From NCBI RefSeq assembly GCF_014216315.1, contig NZ_CP045702.1:5270001-5334000 (forward strand): a DNA stretch of 64,000 nucleotides. Direction: 5' to 3'. Of the stretch, positions 1 through 9,081 are shown piece after piece (the stretch's first letter is position 1; every line of letters begins with the position of its first letter). The translations under genes were made by a program, and so were the position numbers. Under the pieces are notes generated by a model. It did no database searches. It worked only from the letters and a program-made list of their open reading frames with translations, and was not told the DNA's origin. The stretch is from Streptomyces finlayi. Lineage in GTDB: Bacteria; Actinomycetota; Actinomycetes; Streptomycetales; Streptomycetaceae.

Positions 1-3000
1 CGAAGCGGTGCGCGTGGTACCAGTAGTTGACGACCAGATCCGGCCCCTGTTCCGCCACCACGAGGTGAAGCCCGGGAATGCGGCGCAGCGAGCCGAAGTC
101 GTAGCGGCGCAGGAGCGGGTGCTCGACCTCGCCGAGCACCTCGACGAGGTCGACGCGTGGCGTGCCCGTCTGCTCCTCGCGGCGGTAGCTGGTGAAGTTG
201 ATGCCGACGTCACTGAAGTAGGTGTCCAGCGGCAGCCCGGTGAACGCCCGGGCCGTGGTCAGCAGGTCCGTGGCGGGGTACTGCGGATGGGTGGAGAGGG
301 TCGCCAGCGTGTCGTCGACCTGCTGGACCAGCTCGCGGGCGCCCCAGCCCTGGACGTGGATCGGCACCGGGAACGGCATGGTGAAGGGCCCGATCGTGCC
401 AGCGTACCGCTCGTCGAAGCGAGAACTGCGGATCATGGACACGCACACCGCGGGCGCGCCGACGACCTCCGCCATGAGTGCCGCGTAGGTGCTCAGGACG
501 ACCGAGAACGGAGTGACCTCTAGTTCCTTCGCCACGCCCCGGATGTCGTCCATGTTCGCCAGTGGTTTGCCGGGTGTGTACCGCAGCGAGGGGTGCGCCT
601 CGGTCGTACCGCCCTGGTCGGCGCCGGGCAGCTGGGTCCGGCCCGGCACGCCGGCGAACAGCCCGGCGAAGTAGGGCCTCTCCCGGTCGATCGAGTCGGC
701 GAGGTAGTCGGCCTGAGCCCGCGTGTACGTCGCGTACTGGACCGTCCGGCCGAGGTCGGGTACTGCTCCGCCGTCCCGGACCTCCTGATAGACCTGGCGC
801 AGTTCACCGACGAATACCGACAGCCCGGATCCGTCGAACTCCAGGTGTTGGCCGGCCACGGCCACCATGAACCGGTCATCCGGCAGGTTGAGGCAACGAA
901 CCCGCCACGACGGATGCTCGACCGGATTGGGTATCTCCTCGCGGAGTTGCCGCAGCTCGCCAGCGACAGCCTCGGCGCAGTCCTCCTCGTCCATGGTCGT
1001 GAGGTCCCGGAAGAGGTCGTCCTCAGGCGGCAGAACCTCGTCGGCTGACAGCACCGTGATCGAGTTCGCCTCCGGGTAGTACTGCCGCAGCAATTCGTGC
1101 CGGTCGACGACCGTGTGCAGGGCGACGCGCAGCGCGGCCCGGTCGAGCCGGTCGTGGAAGATCGCCGGCACGACCCGCAATCCATAGCCGGCCCCGCGGG
1201 TCAGACTGAGCCAGCGACGCTGCTCCAGGGAGAGCGCGGGTCTGATCTCCGGTGACTCCTCGGTGGAGAGATCGTCCAGGCGAGTCAGCAGGGACTCGGT
1301 GATGCCGGCGATGGTGGGGTGGGTCAGAAGCAGGCGTGGCGGCAACGGCATCTGGAGCGCGCTCTGCAGGGTGTTCCGCAGCTGGATCATCGACAGTGAG
1401 TCCAAACCGAGATCTGCGATCGGGTCGTCCGGTCCGAGTACGGTCGGCAGATCGATGTAACGCTCAATCATGGCCGTGATGGCGAGCGCGAGCAGCTCCG
1501 TGCGTTCAGTGAGAGGCGCCCCATCGAGCTGTGCCCGTAGCGATGTCTCCGGACGTGGAGCTCGCACTGGTGACGCGGTCGCACTGAGCTCGGCGTAGAA
1601 CGAGGCGTCATTCAAATCGTGGGCGTCGAGGAACACCTCCCAGTCATTCGGCAGGACCAGCACCTCGGCTGTGTCGGCGCACAGGTGGCGGCGCAGCACC
1701 GCCTCGGCTACGCCGGCGTCGACCGTACCGAGGCCGCGCTGCCGTAGTGCCGCCATGAGTTCGGCGTCATCACTGACGTGCCCGGCGTTCTTGAGCACGC
1801 CCCAGTTGAACGACACACCGGGCAGGCCAATGGCCGAACGCAGCTGGGCCAGGCCGTCGAGAAACGCGTTGGCGGCAGCGTACGCGGCCTGCCCGAAGTT
1901 GCCGTGCACCGCAGTAGCTGACGAGTACATGGCGAAGAAGGACAAGGGTGCCTGGTGTCGCAGAGCGGACCGGTGCAGATTCCACGCTCCACGTACCTTC
2001 GCCGTTAGCACCGGGGCCACTGTGGTCCAGGACGCCTTGTCCACGAGGGAGTCGTCGAGGATCCCCGCACTGTGCACAATGCCACCGATCGGACGAGTGG
2101 CCCGACGGTCGGCGAAGAGCCCGTCCACGGCATCCTCGTCGCACACGTCAACCGATTCCGTCTCGACGGAAACACCGGCCGCGCGCAGCTCCGCGATGCG
2201 CTCCTCGGCGCGTTCACCGGGTGGGCGACGGCCGACCAGCAACAGATGCCGGGCTCCGCTGTTCGCGAGGACCTGGGCAGTCCAGAGTCCGAAGCCGGTC
2301 AAGCCGCCGACGATGAGATAGGTCCGGTCCGCGCGGAGCAACGCCGGTGGATGATCCTGTGGCGCGGCGGCGGCTAGGCGCGCGGTCAGCAGAGTGCCCT
2401 GGCGGATGGCCAGTTCGCGCTCCGCCGTACCACTGGCGAGGCACGAACGGAGCATGTCGAGATCGGCCGCGGCAGAAGCCGTCGGGAGATCGACAAGGAC
2501 CGTGCGGAGCTGGGGCTGCTCCAGGGCAACCACTCGGCCCAGACCCCATACCGCACGGTTCAGGGGGGCCACCCTGTCATCGGCGGAGACTCGTTGTGAA
2601 CCCCTGGTCACGAGCCAGAGCCTCGGCGGGTCGCCGACGGGATCCGAGATCGCGCCCCGCACCACATCGAGCACGCGCGTGATGCACGGGCGTAGGGCCT
2701 CGACCGGGTCGACTCCGCTGTCCAGGTCGTCCTCCTCGAAGAGGACCACGATGTCGCGCCCCTCGGAGAAGTCATTCTCGGCCGACAGAGCGGCACGGAC
2801 CGTGGCGCTCCAGGGGCCATCGGGGCCGACGGCGACGACCTGCCCCGCGGCGAGGGGCGGACGGGAATCCGGCAGGGGATGCGGCAGCCAACGGACCTCG
2901 TGGATCGGCGCCCGGCCCGCGTCCTCGACGCCGTAGTCGCCCGACCAGACGGCGGACGGCCCAGTCCAGTGGCGGCGTCGCTCGAACGGGTAGGTGGGCA

Positions 3001-6000
3001 GGTGTGCCGGACGACCCCCGTCACCGTTGACGGCGTCCCAGTCGAGGTCCAGGCCAGCCTCGTACGCCGAGGCCAGCGCCTGAGCCAGGGTGCGCGACGC
3101 GTCATGGCGCGCGCGCACAACGGGGACGAAGGGGCCGGGATGGTCGGGAAGCACGGTGTGCGCGAGCGACAGCAGTCCGGAGGAGCCGCTCAGCTCGAAG
3201 AACGAGCCGGCACCGAGTTCCCCGGCCCGGGCGAGCCCGGGCCCGAACTGTACGGTCTCGCACAGATGCCGCGCCCAATAGGCCGGCGTGGCGATGTCGT
3301 CACCAGCTATGTCGCCGGTCGTGTTGCAGATGACCGTACGGGTGGCCGGATTGAGTGAGATTCGGCCGAACGCGTGAAGCAGGCGGTCGGCCGCCGGTCG
3401 CATCCACCGGGAGTGACCAGCCCGCAGCGAGCCGAGTGAACGTACCTCGAGTCCGGCCGAGGCCGCGGCGGCCCCGAACCGGTCGAGGTCCTCCGCAAGG
3501 CCCGAAACCACCGTGTTGCGGTCGCTGTTGACGACCGCGATGTCCACCTGAGAGTCGGTCGCTTCGATCAGCCGCATCACCGTCGCGGCATCCGCGACCA
3601 CGGTCATCATGGTCCCGTCCGCCGCGGTGTCCTGGATCGCCCGGCCCCGCTCGATGGCGACGTGCATGCCTTCTTCGGCCGAGAACACACCCGCCGCGCA
3701 AGCGGCAACGTACTGCCCCATGCTGTGTCCCAGGAGCACGTCGAACCGCACGCCCTTGGACTCCATGAGCTGGAACAGCGCCAACTGGACGGCAAAGGTG
3801 AGCGCGTGCACCTCGACCGGGTCGTCGATCGGCAGATCTTGGTTGTCGGGGGCATACAGCAGGCTGCTTACGGTCGTGCTCAGCTCGGCCTTCGTCACGG
3901 TGTCGAAGCTGTCGAGCACCGTGCGGAAGACGGGCTCCGTGTCATAGAGCTCCTGCCCCGTCCCTCGGCGCTCGACGCCGTGTCCGGCGAAGAGCCCGAC
4001 GACCGATCCGGTGCCTGGATACGGACTCGCCGAGTGGTCCCCGCCGACCCGGCTGAGCCCGTCGGCGATGGCCTCGTCGGCGGCCACCACGGCAGCCGTG
4101 CGCCAAGCGTGGTGGCGTCGGCCCGTGCCAAGAGTTCTGGCGGTGTCAGGCACGGCAACGGAGTTGAGCGCGTCGTCACGCCAAGCTTCCAGGACGCGGC
4201 CGCGTGCGGCGTCGGACCTGGCGCTGAACGGGAGTACGTACCACCGGCGCTGCTCCTCGTCACGCGCCGTCCGCTCCGGTGCCTGTTCGAGGATCACATG
4301 GGCGTTGAACCCACCGATACCGAAGGCGCTGACCCCCAGCCGGGTGACGCCGTCCTCCGTCGGAAGCGGGCTGAGCCGGTCGACGACAGTGAAAGGACTG
4401 TTCCCGAGACTGAGCTCCGGGTTCGGCTGCTGGAAATGCAGGGTCGGCGGGACCTGCCCGTGCCGGAGCATGAGCACCGCCTTGAGCAGACCCGCCATGC
4501 CCGACGCCCATCCGAGGTGTCCGAGATTGCCCTTGACGGAGCCGATGCCGCACGAGGCGACGGGCAGCGGCCCGTAGGCGCGCCGCAGCGCCTCGATCTC
4601 GATGGCGTCGCCGACCGGGGTGGCCGTGCCGTGCGCTTCGACGTACCGGATCGTCGAGGGGGCGATCGCGGCCGCGTCCAGCGCCATCCGGATCGCCCGC
4701 TCCTGCCCGGCCACACTGGGCGCGGTCATGCCGACCTTCTGTGCGCCGTCGTTGGAGATCCCACTGCCGCGGACGACCGCGTAGATGTCGTCACCGGCTG
4801 CGAGCGCGGCGTCCAGCGGCTTGAGGGCGATCACACCGACGCCGTTGCCGAACACTGTGCCGGCGCAGTCGCGGTCGAACACCCGGCAATGGCCGTCCGG
4901 CGAGAACGGCATGGACTCCTGGTACAGATAACCGAACATCTGCGGCACCGAGATCGACGCCGCACCGGCCAGTGCGACATCGCAGGTGCCGGACCGCAGG
5001 GCCTGGATCGCGGCGTGCAGGGCGTAGAGCGAGGTGGCGCAGGCCGCGTTCACATTCAGGCTTGGGCCGCGCAGGTCGAGCGCATACGACGCCCGCCCGG
5101 CCATGAACTCCTTGTCGTTGGCCATCAGCAGGCTGAAATCGTCCACGGAGGACGTCAGCGATCGGACCCCCTGCCCAGGCAACAGGTTGTTCAGCAAGTA
5201 GGTGCTCGGGCCAGAACCGCCGTAGACGCCCACCGAGAGATCCGGCCGCGGTACGCAAGCGGCGTCCTCCAACGCCTCGGCACAGCATTCCAGGAAGAGC
5301 CGGTGTTGCGGGTCCAGCTGCCGCGCCTGCTCACCAGACATGCCGAAGAAGCCGGCGTCGAACAGCTCGATGTCACGCAAGATGCCCGCCGCGCGCGTGC
5401 GACCACGCTCGTCCGGGCCGTCGCCGTGGCGGGTGATGCTTTCCCGGCCGGTCACCAGGTTGGACCAAAACCCCGCCGGAGTGCTGGCATCGGGGAACCG
5501 GCAGGCGAGGCCCACGATGGCCACTGGCATGTCGACGCCGTCACCGGTCGGGCGCCGCACACGTCGCCGCACGGGAGCGGTGACCGGCAGATCGCGGGAG
5601 TCCAGGTGCTGGGCCAGGGTTCGCACGGTTGGGTGCGCGTACGCCTCGACGAGCGGGAACTCGATGCCCAGGGCGGCCGAGATGTCGCCGACCACTGCGG
5701 CGGCGAGCAGCGAGGAGCCACCCAGGTCGAAGAAGTTGTCGTCACGGCCGATCCCGACCACATCGAGCTGAGTCTCCCAGATGCCGGCGATGAGTCGCTC
5801 CGACGACGTCCTGGGGGCCGAGTACGTGACCGACAGCGACGGGCGGTCGCGCGCGACGTCCGGGAGCCGCGCGGCGTCCACCTTGCCGTGCGCATTCAAG
5901 GGAATCGTGTCAACCCGGATCCAGAGCGACGGCACGGAGGGTCCTGGTAGCAGCGGGGCGAGGAAGCCCCTCCACGGTGGATCCGCCTCCCGTACACCCA

Positions 6001-7396
6001 GCACTTGCCCACTCTGCCCGCTCTGCCCACTCGTCGGACGGTCGTCCTCCGGCGGGGGAACTGTCGGTATCGACTCCGACACCACATACGCCACGAGTCG
6101 CGGCCGGCCCTGCCCATCGTTGGAGACGGCCACGTGCACGTCACTGACGTCGGGGTGGCGCGCGAGGAGCACTTCCACCTCGCCCGGCTCCACGCGGTGC
6201 CCGTCGATCTTTACCTGTCGATCGATACGGCCCAGGTACCACAGCTCGCCGTCGTGGTGACGGGCGAGGTCCCCGGTGCGGTACCACCGTCGGCCGTCAC
6301 GTTCGATGAAGTGCTCGGCGGTCAGCTCGGGACGGTTCCGGTAGCCGTACGACAGGCAGTCCCCGCCCAGCAACAGCTCCCCCGCCTCGCCCGACTCGTC
6401 GGCCTCCTCGGCCCGCGGGTTGGTGCTGTCGGCGTCGGCGATGCGCACCGAGACGTGGGGGAGTGGTTGGCCGATCGGCGGCAGGTCGGGCCACTGTGAC
6501 GCGTTCTGACCAAGCGTGTGGCTGGTGACGACGTGGGTCTCCGCAGGCCCGTAGTGGTTATGCAGCCGAGCGCTCCCGAGGTGGGCGAACCATGCGCGGA
6601 TCTCGGGCGTGATACGAAGCTGTGAACCGGCCACAAAGACGTGTTGGAGCGCGGTGAGCCTTGGTCGGCTCCGGCCGCGATTCGCCACCGCCTGCAGGAT
6701 GGCCGTGGGGAGGAACACGCGGGTGATGCCGACATCGGCGAAATGGTCGAGCAGGCGGGCGGGGTCCCGCCGCACGTCGTCGGGGACGATGTGCAGCGTG
6801 CCGCCGAGGGCCAGGCTGGTGAAGATCTCCTGCCACGCGACATCGAACGTGGCGGCCGCGAACTGCGCTGTGTGCGGGGCGGTGGAACTGCCCTCGGTGC
6901 GGACATGCCAGTCCACGAGACCCGACAGGGGCCCGCGTCCCATCGCCACGCCCTTGGGCTCTCCGGTCGATCCGGTGGTGTGGAGTACATACGCCAGCTC
7001 GTCCGCGCGGTCGTTGGACCGGTGGCCCGCGGCGGGGAGCGGGGTGACGTCGAAGTGCAGGGCACTGCCGTCGGCCGGCTCCGCTTCGCGGATCACATAG
7101 CGCGCGCCGGTGTTCGCGAGGATCGTCTCGGTCCGCCGCGTCGGTTGGGTACGGTCAACAGGGACGCACCCCCGCCCCGATCGCAGGACGGCGAGGCTCG
7201 CGACCACCATGCCCACCGAGCGCGGCACGTCGATCACGACGGGCTCGTAGGATCCGGCGGTGTCCTGAATGGACACGGCGAGGGCCGCGCTCAGCCCACC
7301 GAGCTGACGGAACGTGAGTGCCCGCTTCGAGTCCCGCACCGCGACGACGTCCGGACACCGTTCGATCGTCTCCACGATCAGGTCCACAAAAGACAT
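1..7396 (-). CDS. Hybrid NRPS-PKS, A-PCP-KS-AT-KR-ACP-C (3' end outside window)
   Basis: Assembly-line enzyme; about 2465 residues are visible and the frame runs off the left edge. Domains in order: adenylation (about 1-490; TTGSTGEPKG, FDVAWQEIF, YRTGDL, NAHGKVD), carrier (Ser in DLGGSSL, ~555), ketosynthase (~620-1040; Cys in NAACATS ~783, HGTATP, KGNLGH), acyltransferase (~1135-1410; GHSMG, RAGH), ketoreductase (~1690-1870; GGLTGFG, LDD, YAAAN), carrier (LGLDSLS ~1995) and condensation (~2060 onward; QHLEFDG). The A-domain pocket residues read D-V-Q-F-F-A-H-V-V, close to known proline codes (DVQLIAHVV). The LDD motif marks a B-type ketoreductase. I infer that a prolyl starter is extended once with an alkylmalonyl unit, reduced to a beta-hydroxy acid and passed to a downstream amino acid by the C domain. 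The ATG at 7396 lies two bases past the stop of the CCR gene, so the two are co-transcribed. The final product cannot be named from this fragment. Confidence 0.93.
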   Translation of the reverse strand, partial: MSFVDLIVETIERCPDVVAVRDSKRALTFRQLGGLSAALAVSIQDTAGSYEPVVIDVPRSVGMVVASLAVLRSGRGCVPVDRTQPTRRTETILANTGARYVIREAEPADGSALHFDVTPLPAAGHRSNDRADELAYVLHTTGSTGEPKGVAMGRGPLSGLVDWHVRTEGSSTAPHTAQFAAATFDVAWQEIFTSLALGGTLHIVPDDVRRDPARLLDHFADVGITRVFLPTAILQAVANRGRSRPRLTALQHVFVAGSQLRITPEIRAWFAHLGSARLHNHYGPAETHVVTSHTLGQNASQWPDLPPIGQPLPHVSVRIADADSTNPRAEEADESGEAGELLLGGDCLSYGYRNRPELTAEHFIERDGRRWYRTGDLARHHDGELWYLGRIDRQVKIDGHRVEPGEVEVLLARHPDVSDVHVAVSNDGQGRPRLVAYVVSESIPTVPPPEDDRPTSGQSGQSGQVLGVREADPPWRGFLAPLLPGPSVPSLWIRVDTIPLNAHGKVDAARLPDVARDRPSLSVTYSAPRTSSERLIAGIWETQLDVVGIGRDDNFFDLGGSSLLAAAVVGDISAALGIEFPLVEAYAHPTVRTLAQHLDSRDLPVTAPVRRRVRRPTGDGVDMPVAIVGLACRFPDASTPAGFWSNLVTGRESITRHGDGPDERGRTRAAGILRDIELFDAGFFGMSGEQARQLDPQHRLFLECCAEALEDAACVPRPDLSVGVYGGSGPSTYLLNNLLPGQGVRSLTSSVDDFSLLMANDKEFMAGRASYALDLRGPSLNVNAACATSLYALHAAIQALRSGTCDVALAGAASISVPQMFGYLYQESMPFSPDGHCRVFDRDCAGTVFGNGVGVIALKPLDAALAAGDDIYAVVRGSGISNDGAQKVGMTAPSVAGQERAIRMALDAAAIAPSTIRYVEAHGTATPVGDAIEIEALRRAYGPLPVASCGIGSVKGNLGHLGWASGMAGLLKAVLMLRHGQVPPTLHFQQPNPELSLGNSPFTVVDRLSPLPTEDGVTRLGVSAFGIGGFNAHVILEQAPERTARDEEQRRWYVLPFSARSDAARGRVLEAWRDDALNSVAVPDTARTLGTGRRHHAWRTAAVVAADEAIADGLSRVGGDHSASPYPGTGSVVGLFAGHGVERRGTGQELYDTEPVFRTVLDSFDTVTKAELSTTVSSLLYAPDNQDLPIDDPVEVHALTFAVQLALFQLMESKGVRFDVLLGHSMGQYVAACAAGVFSAEEGMHVAIERGRAIQDTAADGTMMTVVADAATVMRLIEATDSQVDIAVVNSDRNTVVSGLAEDLDRFGAAAASAGLEVRSLGSLRAGHSRWMRPAADRLLHAFGRISLNPATRTVICNTTGDIAGDDIATPAYWARHLCETVQFGPGLARAGELGAGSFFELSGSSGLLSLAHTVLPDHPGPFVPVVRARHDASRTLAQALASAYEAGLDLDWDAVNGDGGRPAHLPTYPFERRRHWTGPSAVWSGDYGVEDAGRAPIHEVRWLPHPLPDSRPPLAAGQVVAVGPDGPWSATVRAALSAENDFSEGRDIVVLFEEDDLDSGVDPVEALRPCITRVLDVVRGAISDPVGDPPRLWLVTRGSQRVSADDRVAPLNRAVWGLGRVVALEQPQLRTVLVDLPTASAAADLDMLRSCLASGTAERELAIRQGTLLTARLAAAAPQDHPPALLRADRTYLIVGGLTGFGLWTAQVLANSGARHLLLVGRRPPGERAEERIAELRAAGVSVETESVDVCDEDAVDGLFADRRATRPIGGIVHSAGILDDSLVDKASWTTVAPVLTAKVRGAWNLHRSALRHQAPLSFFAMYSSATAVHGNFGQAAYAAANAFLDGLAQLRSAIGLPGVSFNWGVLKNAGHVSDDAELMAALRQRGLGTVDAGVAEAVLRRHLCADTAEVLVLPNDWEVFLDAHDLNDASFYAELSATASPVRAPRPETSLRAQLDGAPLTERTELLALAITAMIERYIDLPTVLGPDDPIADLGLDSLSMIQLRNTLQSALQMPLPPRLLLTHPTIAGITESLLTRLDDLSTEESPEIRPALSLEQRRWLSLTRGAGYGLRVVPAIFHDRLDRAALRVALHTVVDRHELLRQYYPEANSITVLSADEVLPPEDDLFRDLTTMDEEDCAEAVAGELRQLREEIPNPVEHPSWRVRCLNLPDDRFMVAVAGQHLEFDGSGLSVFVGELRQVYQEVRDGGAVPDLGRTVQYATYTRAQADYLADSIDRERPYFAGLFAGVPGRTQLPGADQGGTTEAHPSLRYTPGKPLANMDDIRGVAKELEVTPFSVVLSTYAALMAEVVGAPAVCVSMIRSSRFDERYAGTIGPFTMPFPVPIHVQGWGARELVQQVDDTLATLSTHPQYPATDLLTTARAFTGLPLDTYFSDVGINFTSYRREEQTGTPRVDLVEVLGEVEHPLLRRYDFGSLRRIPGLHLVVAEQGPDLVVNYWYHAHRF

Positions 7397-7398
7397 CG

Positions 7399-8745
7399 TC
7401 ATGCGCCTTTCACGGTCGGGCCGTCGCTGCGGAAAAGGCGGAGCCGCTCCGCCGGGATGCTGGCCCGAAGCTCGAGGTCTGTGACGCCCAAGCCTTCACT
7501 GGGGGCCAGGCACAGCACCCCGACCTTGCCGATGTGGACGTTTCGATGCACCCGGTGGACTGCTTCCGCCGACTCGGTCAACGGATGCACCTCGGAGAGA
7601 GCCGGCATGATCCGGCCCATTTGCACCAGTCGGTTCGCCTCAGCTGCCTCCTGGTAGTTGGCACCATGACTTCCGATAATCCGTTTCAGATTCATCCACA
7701 GGTGACGATTGTCGAACTCATGCACGTAGCCGTGGCTCGAACCGCAGGTGACGACTGTGCCGCCGCGACGAGCGAGGTAGACGGAGGCACCGAAGGTCGG
7801 CCGGCCCACGTGCTCGAAGACGCAGTGTGGGTCCTCGCCGAAGTGGTCCCGTATTCGGCTGCCCAGCCACCGCCAACCCTCAAGGGACGAGAGCCCGTCG
7901 GCACCGGGCGCGTCGTAGCGGTTGATGACGAGGTCACATCCGATCGACCGCGCAAGTTCCACCTTCGACGCGCTGCTGACGACGCCGACCACCTGGCAGC
8001 CGGCCGCCTTCGCCAACTGGGTCGCGTAAGCCCCCAGACCACCGGTCGCACCCCACACCAGCACCAAGTCGCCGATCTTGACCCGGGCACCGCGATCGCT
8101 GATCAGCATCCGGTACGACGTCATCAGGCACAGGGTGCTGCAGGCCGCCTCTTCCCAGGTGAGGTGAGCAGGTTTGGGGAGCAGCTGAGTCGCCTTGACG
8201 ATCGCGTAGTGGGCGAGGCCACCGAAATTCGTCTCGAATCCCCAGGCGCGCTGAGACGTGGAAAGCATCCCGTCCCATTGCGTGATCGGATCCTGTTCAT
8301 CCGTATGCAGGGTGCCTACAACGACGTGATCGCCGACGCGCCAATGGCGAACGGACGGCCCTGCTCGAACGACGACTCCGGCCGCATCCGAACCCAGAAT
8401 ATGCTGGTCGGTTGCATGGCGGGCGAGGTCGGGATTTCCTTTCGCCAGTTTATCAAGGAACCGGAATGTGGGGATCGGCCGAAACATTGCGGACCAGACA
8501 GTGTTGTAATTGATCGCCGACGCCATGACGGCGACCAACACCTCGTCGGCCGCGAGGTCCGGCAACGGAACCTCCTCCACGTGGAGCGACTTCCGGACGT
8601 CAATAGCCGACTCGGCTTGACCTTCGAACATCCGCTGGTCGGATCTCCGAATCACAAGACCGGTGGTGGACGTCGGTGTCGGACACTGCTCGATAATCTC
8701 CCTCGATGATTCTGCGAGCACCGCATCAGTCATGTGGGCAGTCAC
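7399..8745 (-). CDS. ccr: Crotonyl-CoA carboxylase/reductase
   Basis: MDR-superfamily enzyme of about 448 residues, the usual length for the family. It reductively carboxylates crotonyl-CoA or other 2-enoyl-CoAs with NADPH and CO2 to give ethylmalonyl-CoA or longer alkylmalonyl-CoA extenders. Visible landmarks are the N-terminal stretch SAINYNTVWSAMF, LGSDAAGVV, the nucleotide-binding GATGGLGAYATQLA and CVFEHVGRPTFGAS. The start is set at GTG 8745 because GGAGG lies six bases upstream; an ATG at 8733 is possible but badly spaced. The stop is two bases from the start of the NRPS-PKS gene, so both are probably made from one transcript and the CCR should feed that enzyme's AT domain. The chain length of the substrate cannot be read with confidence. 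Confidence 0.95.
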   Translation of the reverse strand: MTAHMTDAVLAESSREIIEQCPTPTSTTGLVIRRSDQRMFEGQAESAIDVRKSLHVEEVPLPDLAADEVLVAVMASAINYNTVWSAMFRPIPTFRFLDKLAKGNPDLARHATDQHILGSDAAGVVVRAGPSVRHWRVGDHVVVGTLHTDEQDPITQWDGMLSTSQRAWGFETNFGGLAHYAIVKATQLLPKPAHLTWEEAACSTLCLMTSYRMLISDRGARVKIGDLVLVWGATGGLGAYATQLAKAAGCQVVGVVSSASKVELARSIGCDLVINRYDAPGADGLSSLEGWRWLGSRIRDHFGEDPHCVFEHVGRPTFGASVYLARRGGTVVTCGSSHGYVHEFDNRHLWMNLKRIIGSHGANYQEAAEANRLVQMGRIMPALSEVHPLTESAEAVHRVHRNVHIGKVGVLCLAPSEGLGVTDLELRASIPAERLRLFRSDGPTVKGA

Positions 8746-8772
8746 GGCACCCCTCCAATGGTGTGAACAAGA

Positions 8773-8833
8773 GCAGCCTTGGGCGGCAGGAATTCCTCCT
8801 GTCGCTCCAAAGGTTCCCGTAAGGCTGCCCAAG
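8773..8833. promoter_or_regulatory. Inverted repeat upstream of the CCR/NRPS-PKS operon
   Basis: GCAGCCTT (8773-8780) and AAGGCTGC (8821-8828) are perfect 8-bp arms. The flanking bases give a second possible pairing, CTTGGGC with GCCCAAG. It lies 28-88 bp upstream of the CCR start, so it could be an operator or a leader structure. Function is inferred from position only. Confidence 0.3.
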
Positions 8834-9081
8834 AGTTTTGGGTTGGCCCATCTCAGCGATTCCCCGGCTGATGGTGGTCACGCTTGCAGGCCGCCGCGAA
8901 CCAGTCAACATAATTTTCGGTCACGGCCGATGTGATTCGTGAGGCATTGGCCTGATCTTTAACCTCGCTGCTGTCTCAGGCGGACGTTTTCGGTGAGGGT
9001 TTCGGCTCGCTTCACGGTCGTCCCGGGTTCATGCCAGTCGAGCTGGTTCCGTGCGACGGTCGCCTCGTTCCGCTCGGCCTG

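Noticed and set aside
3662..5950. Plus-strand frame of 762 codons
   Set aside because: It is antisense to the KS/AT part of the NRPS-PKS gene, is Arg/His/Gly-rich with no recognisable domain, and is a typical high-GC shadow.
1..7396. Dehydratase or enoyl-reductase domain between AT and KR
   Set aside because: The linker between AT and KR lacks the HxxxGxxxxP motif, and no enoyl-reductase nucleotide site was seen.
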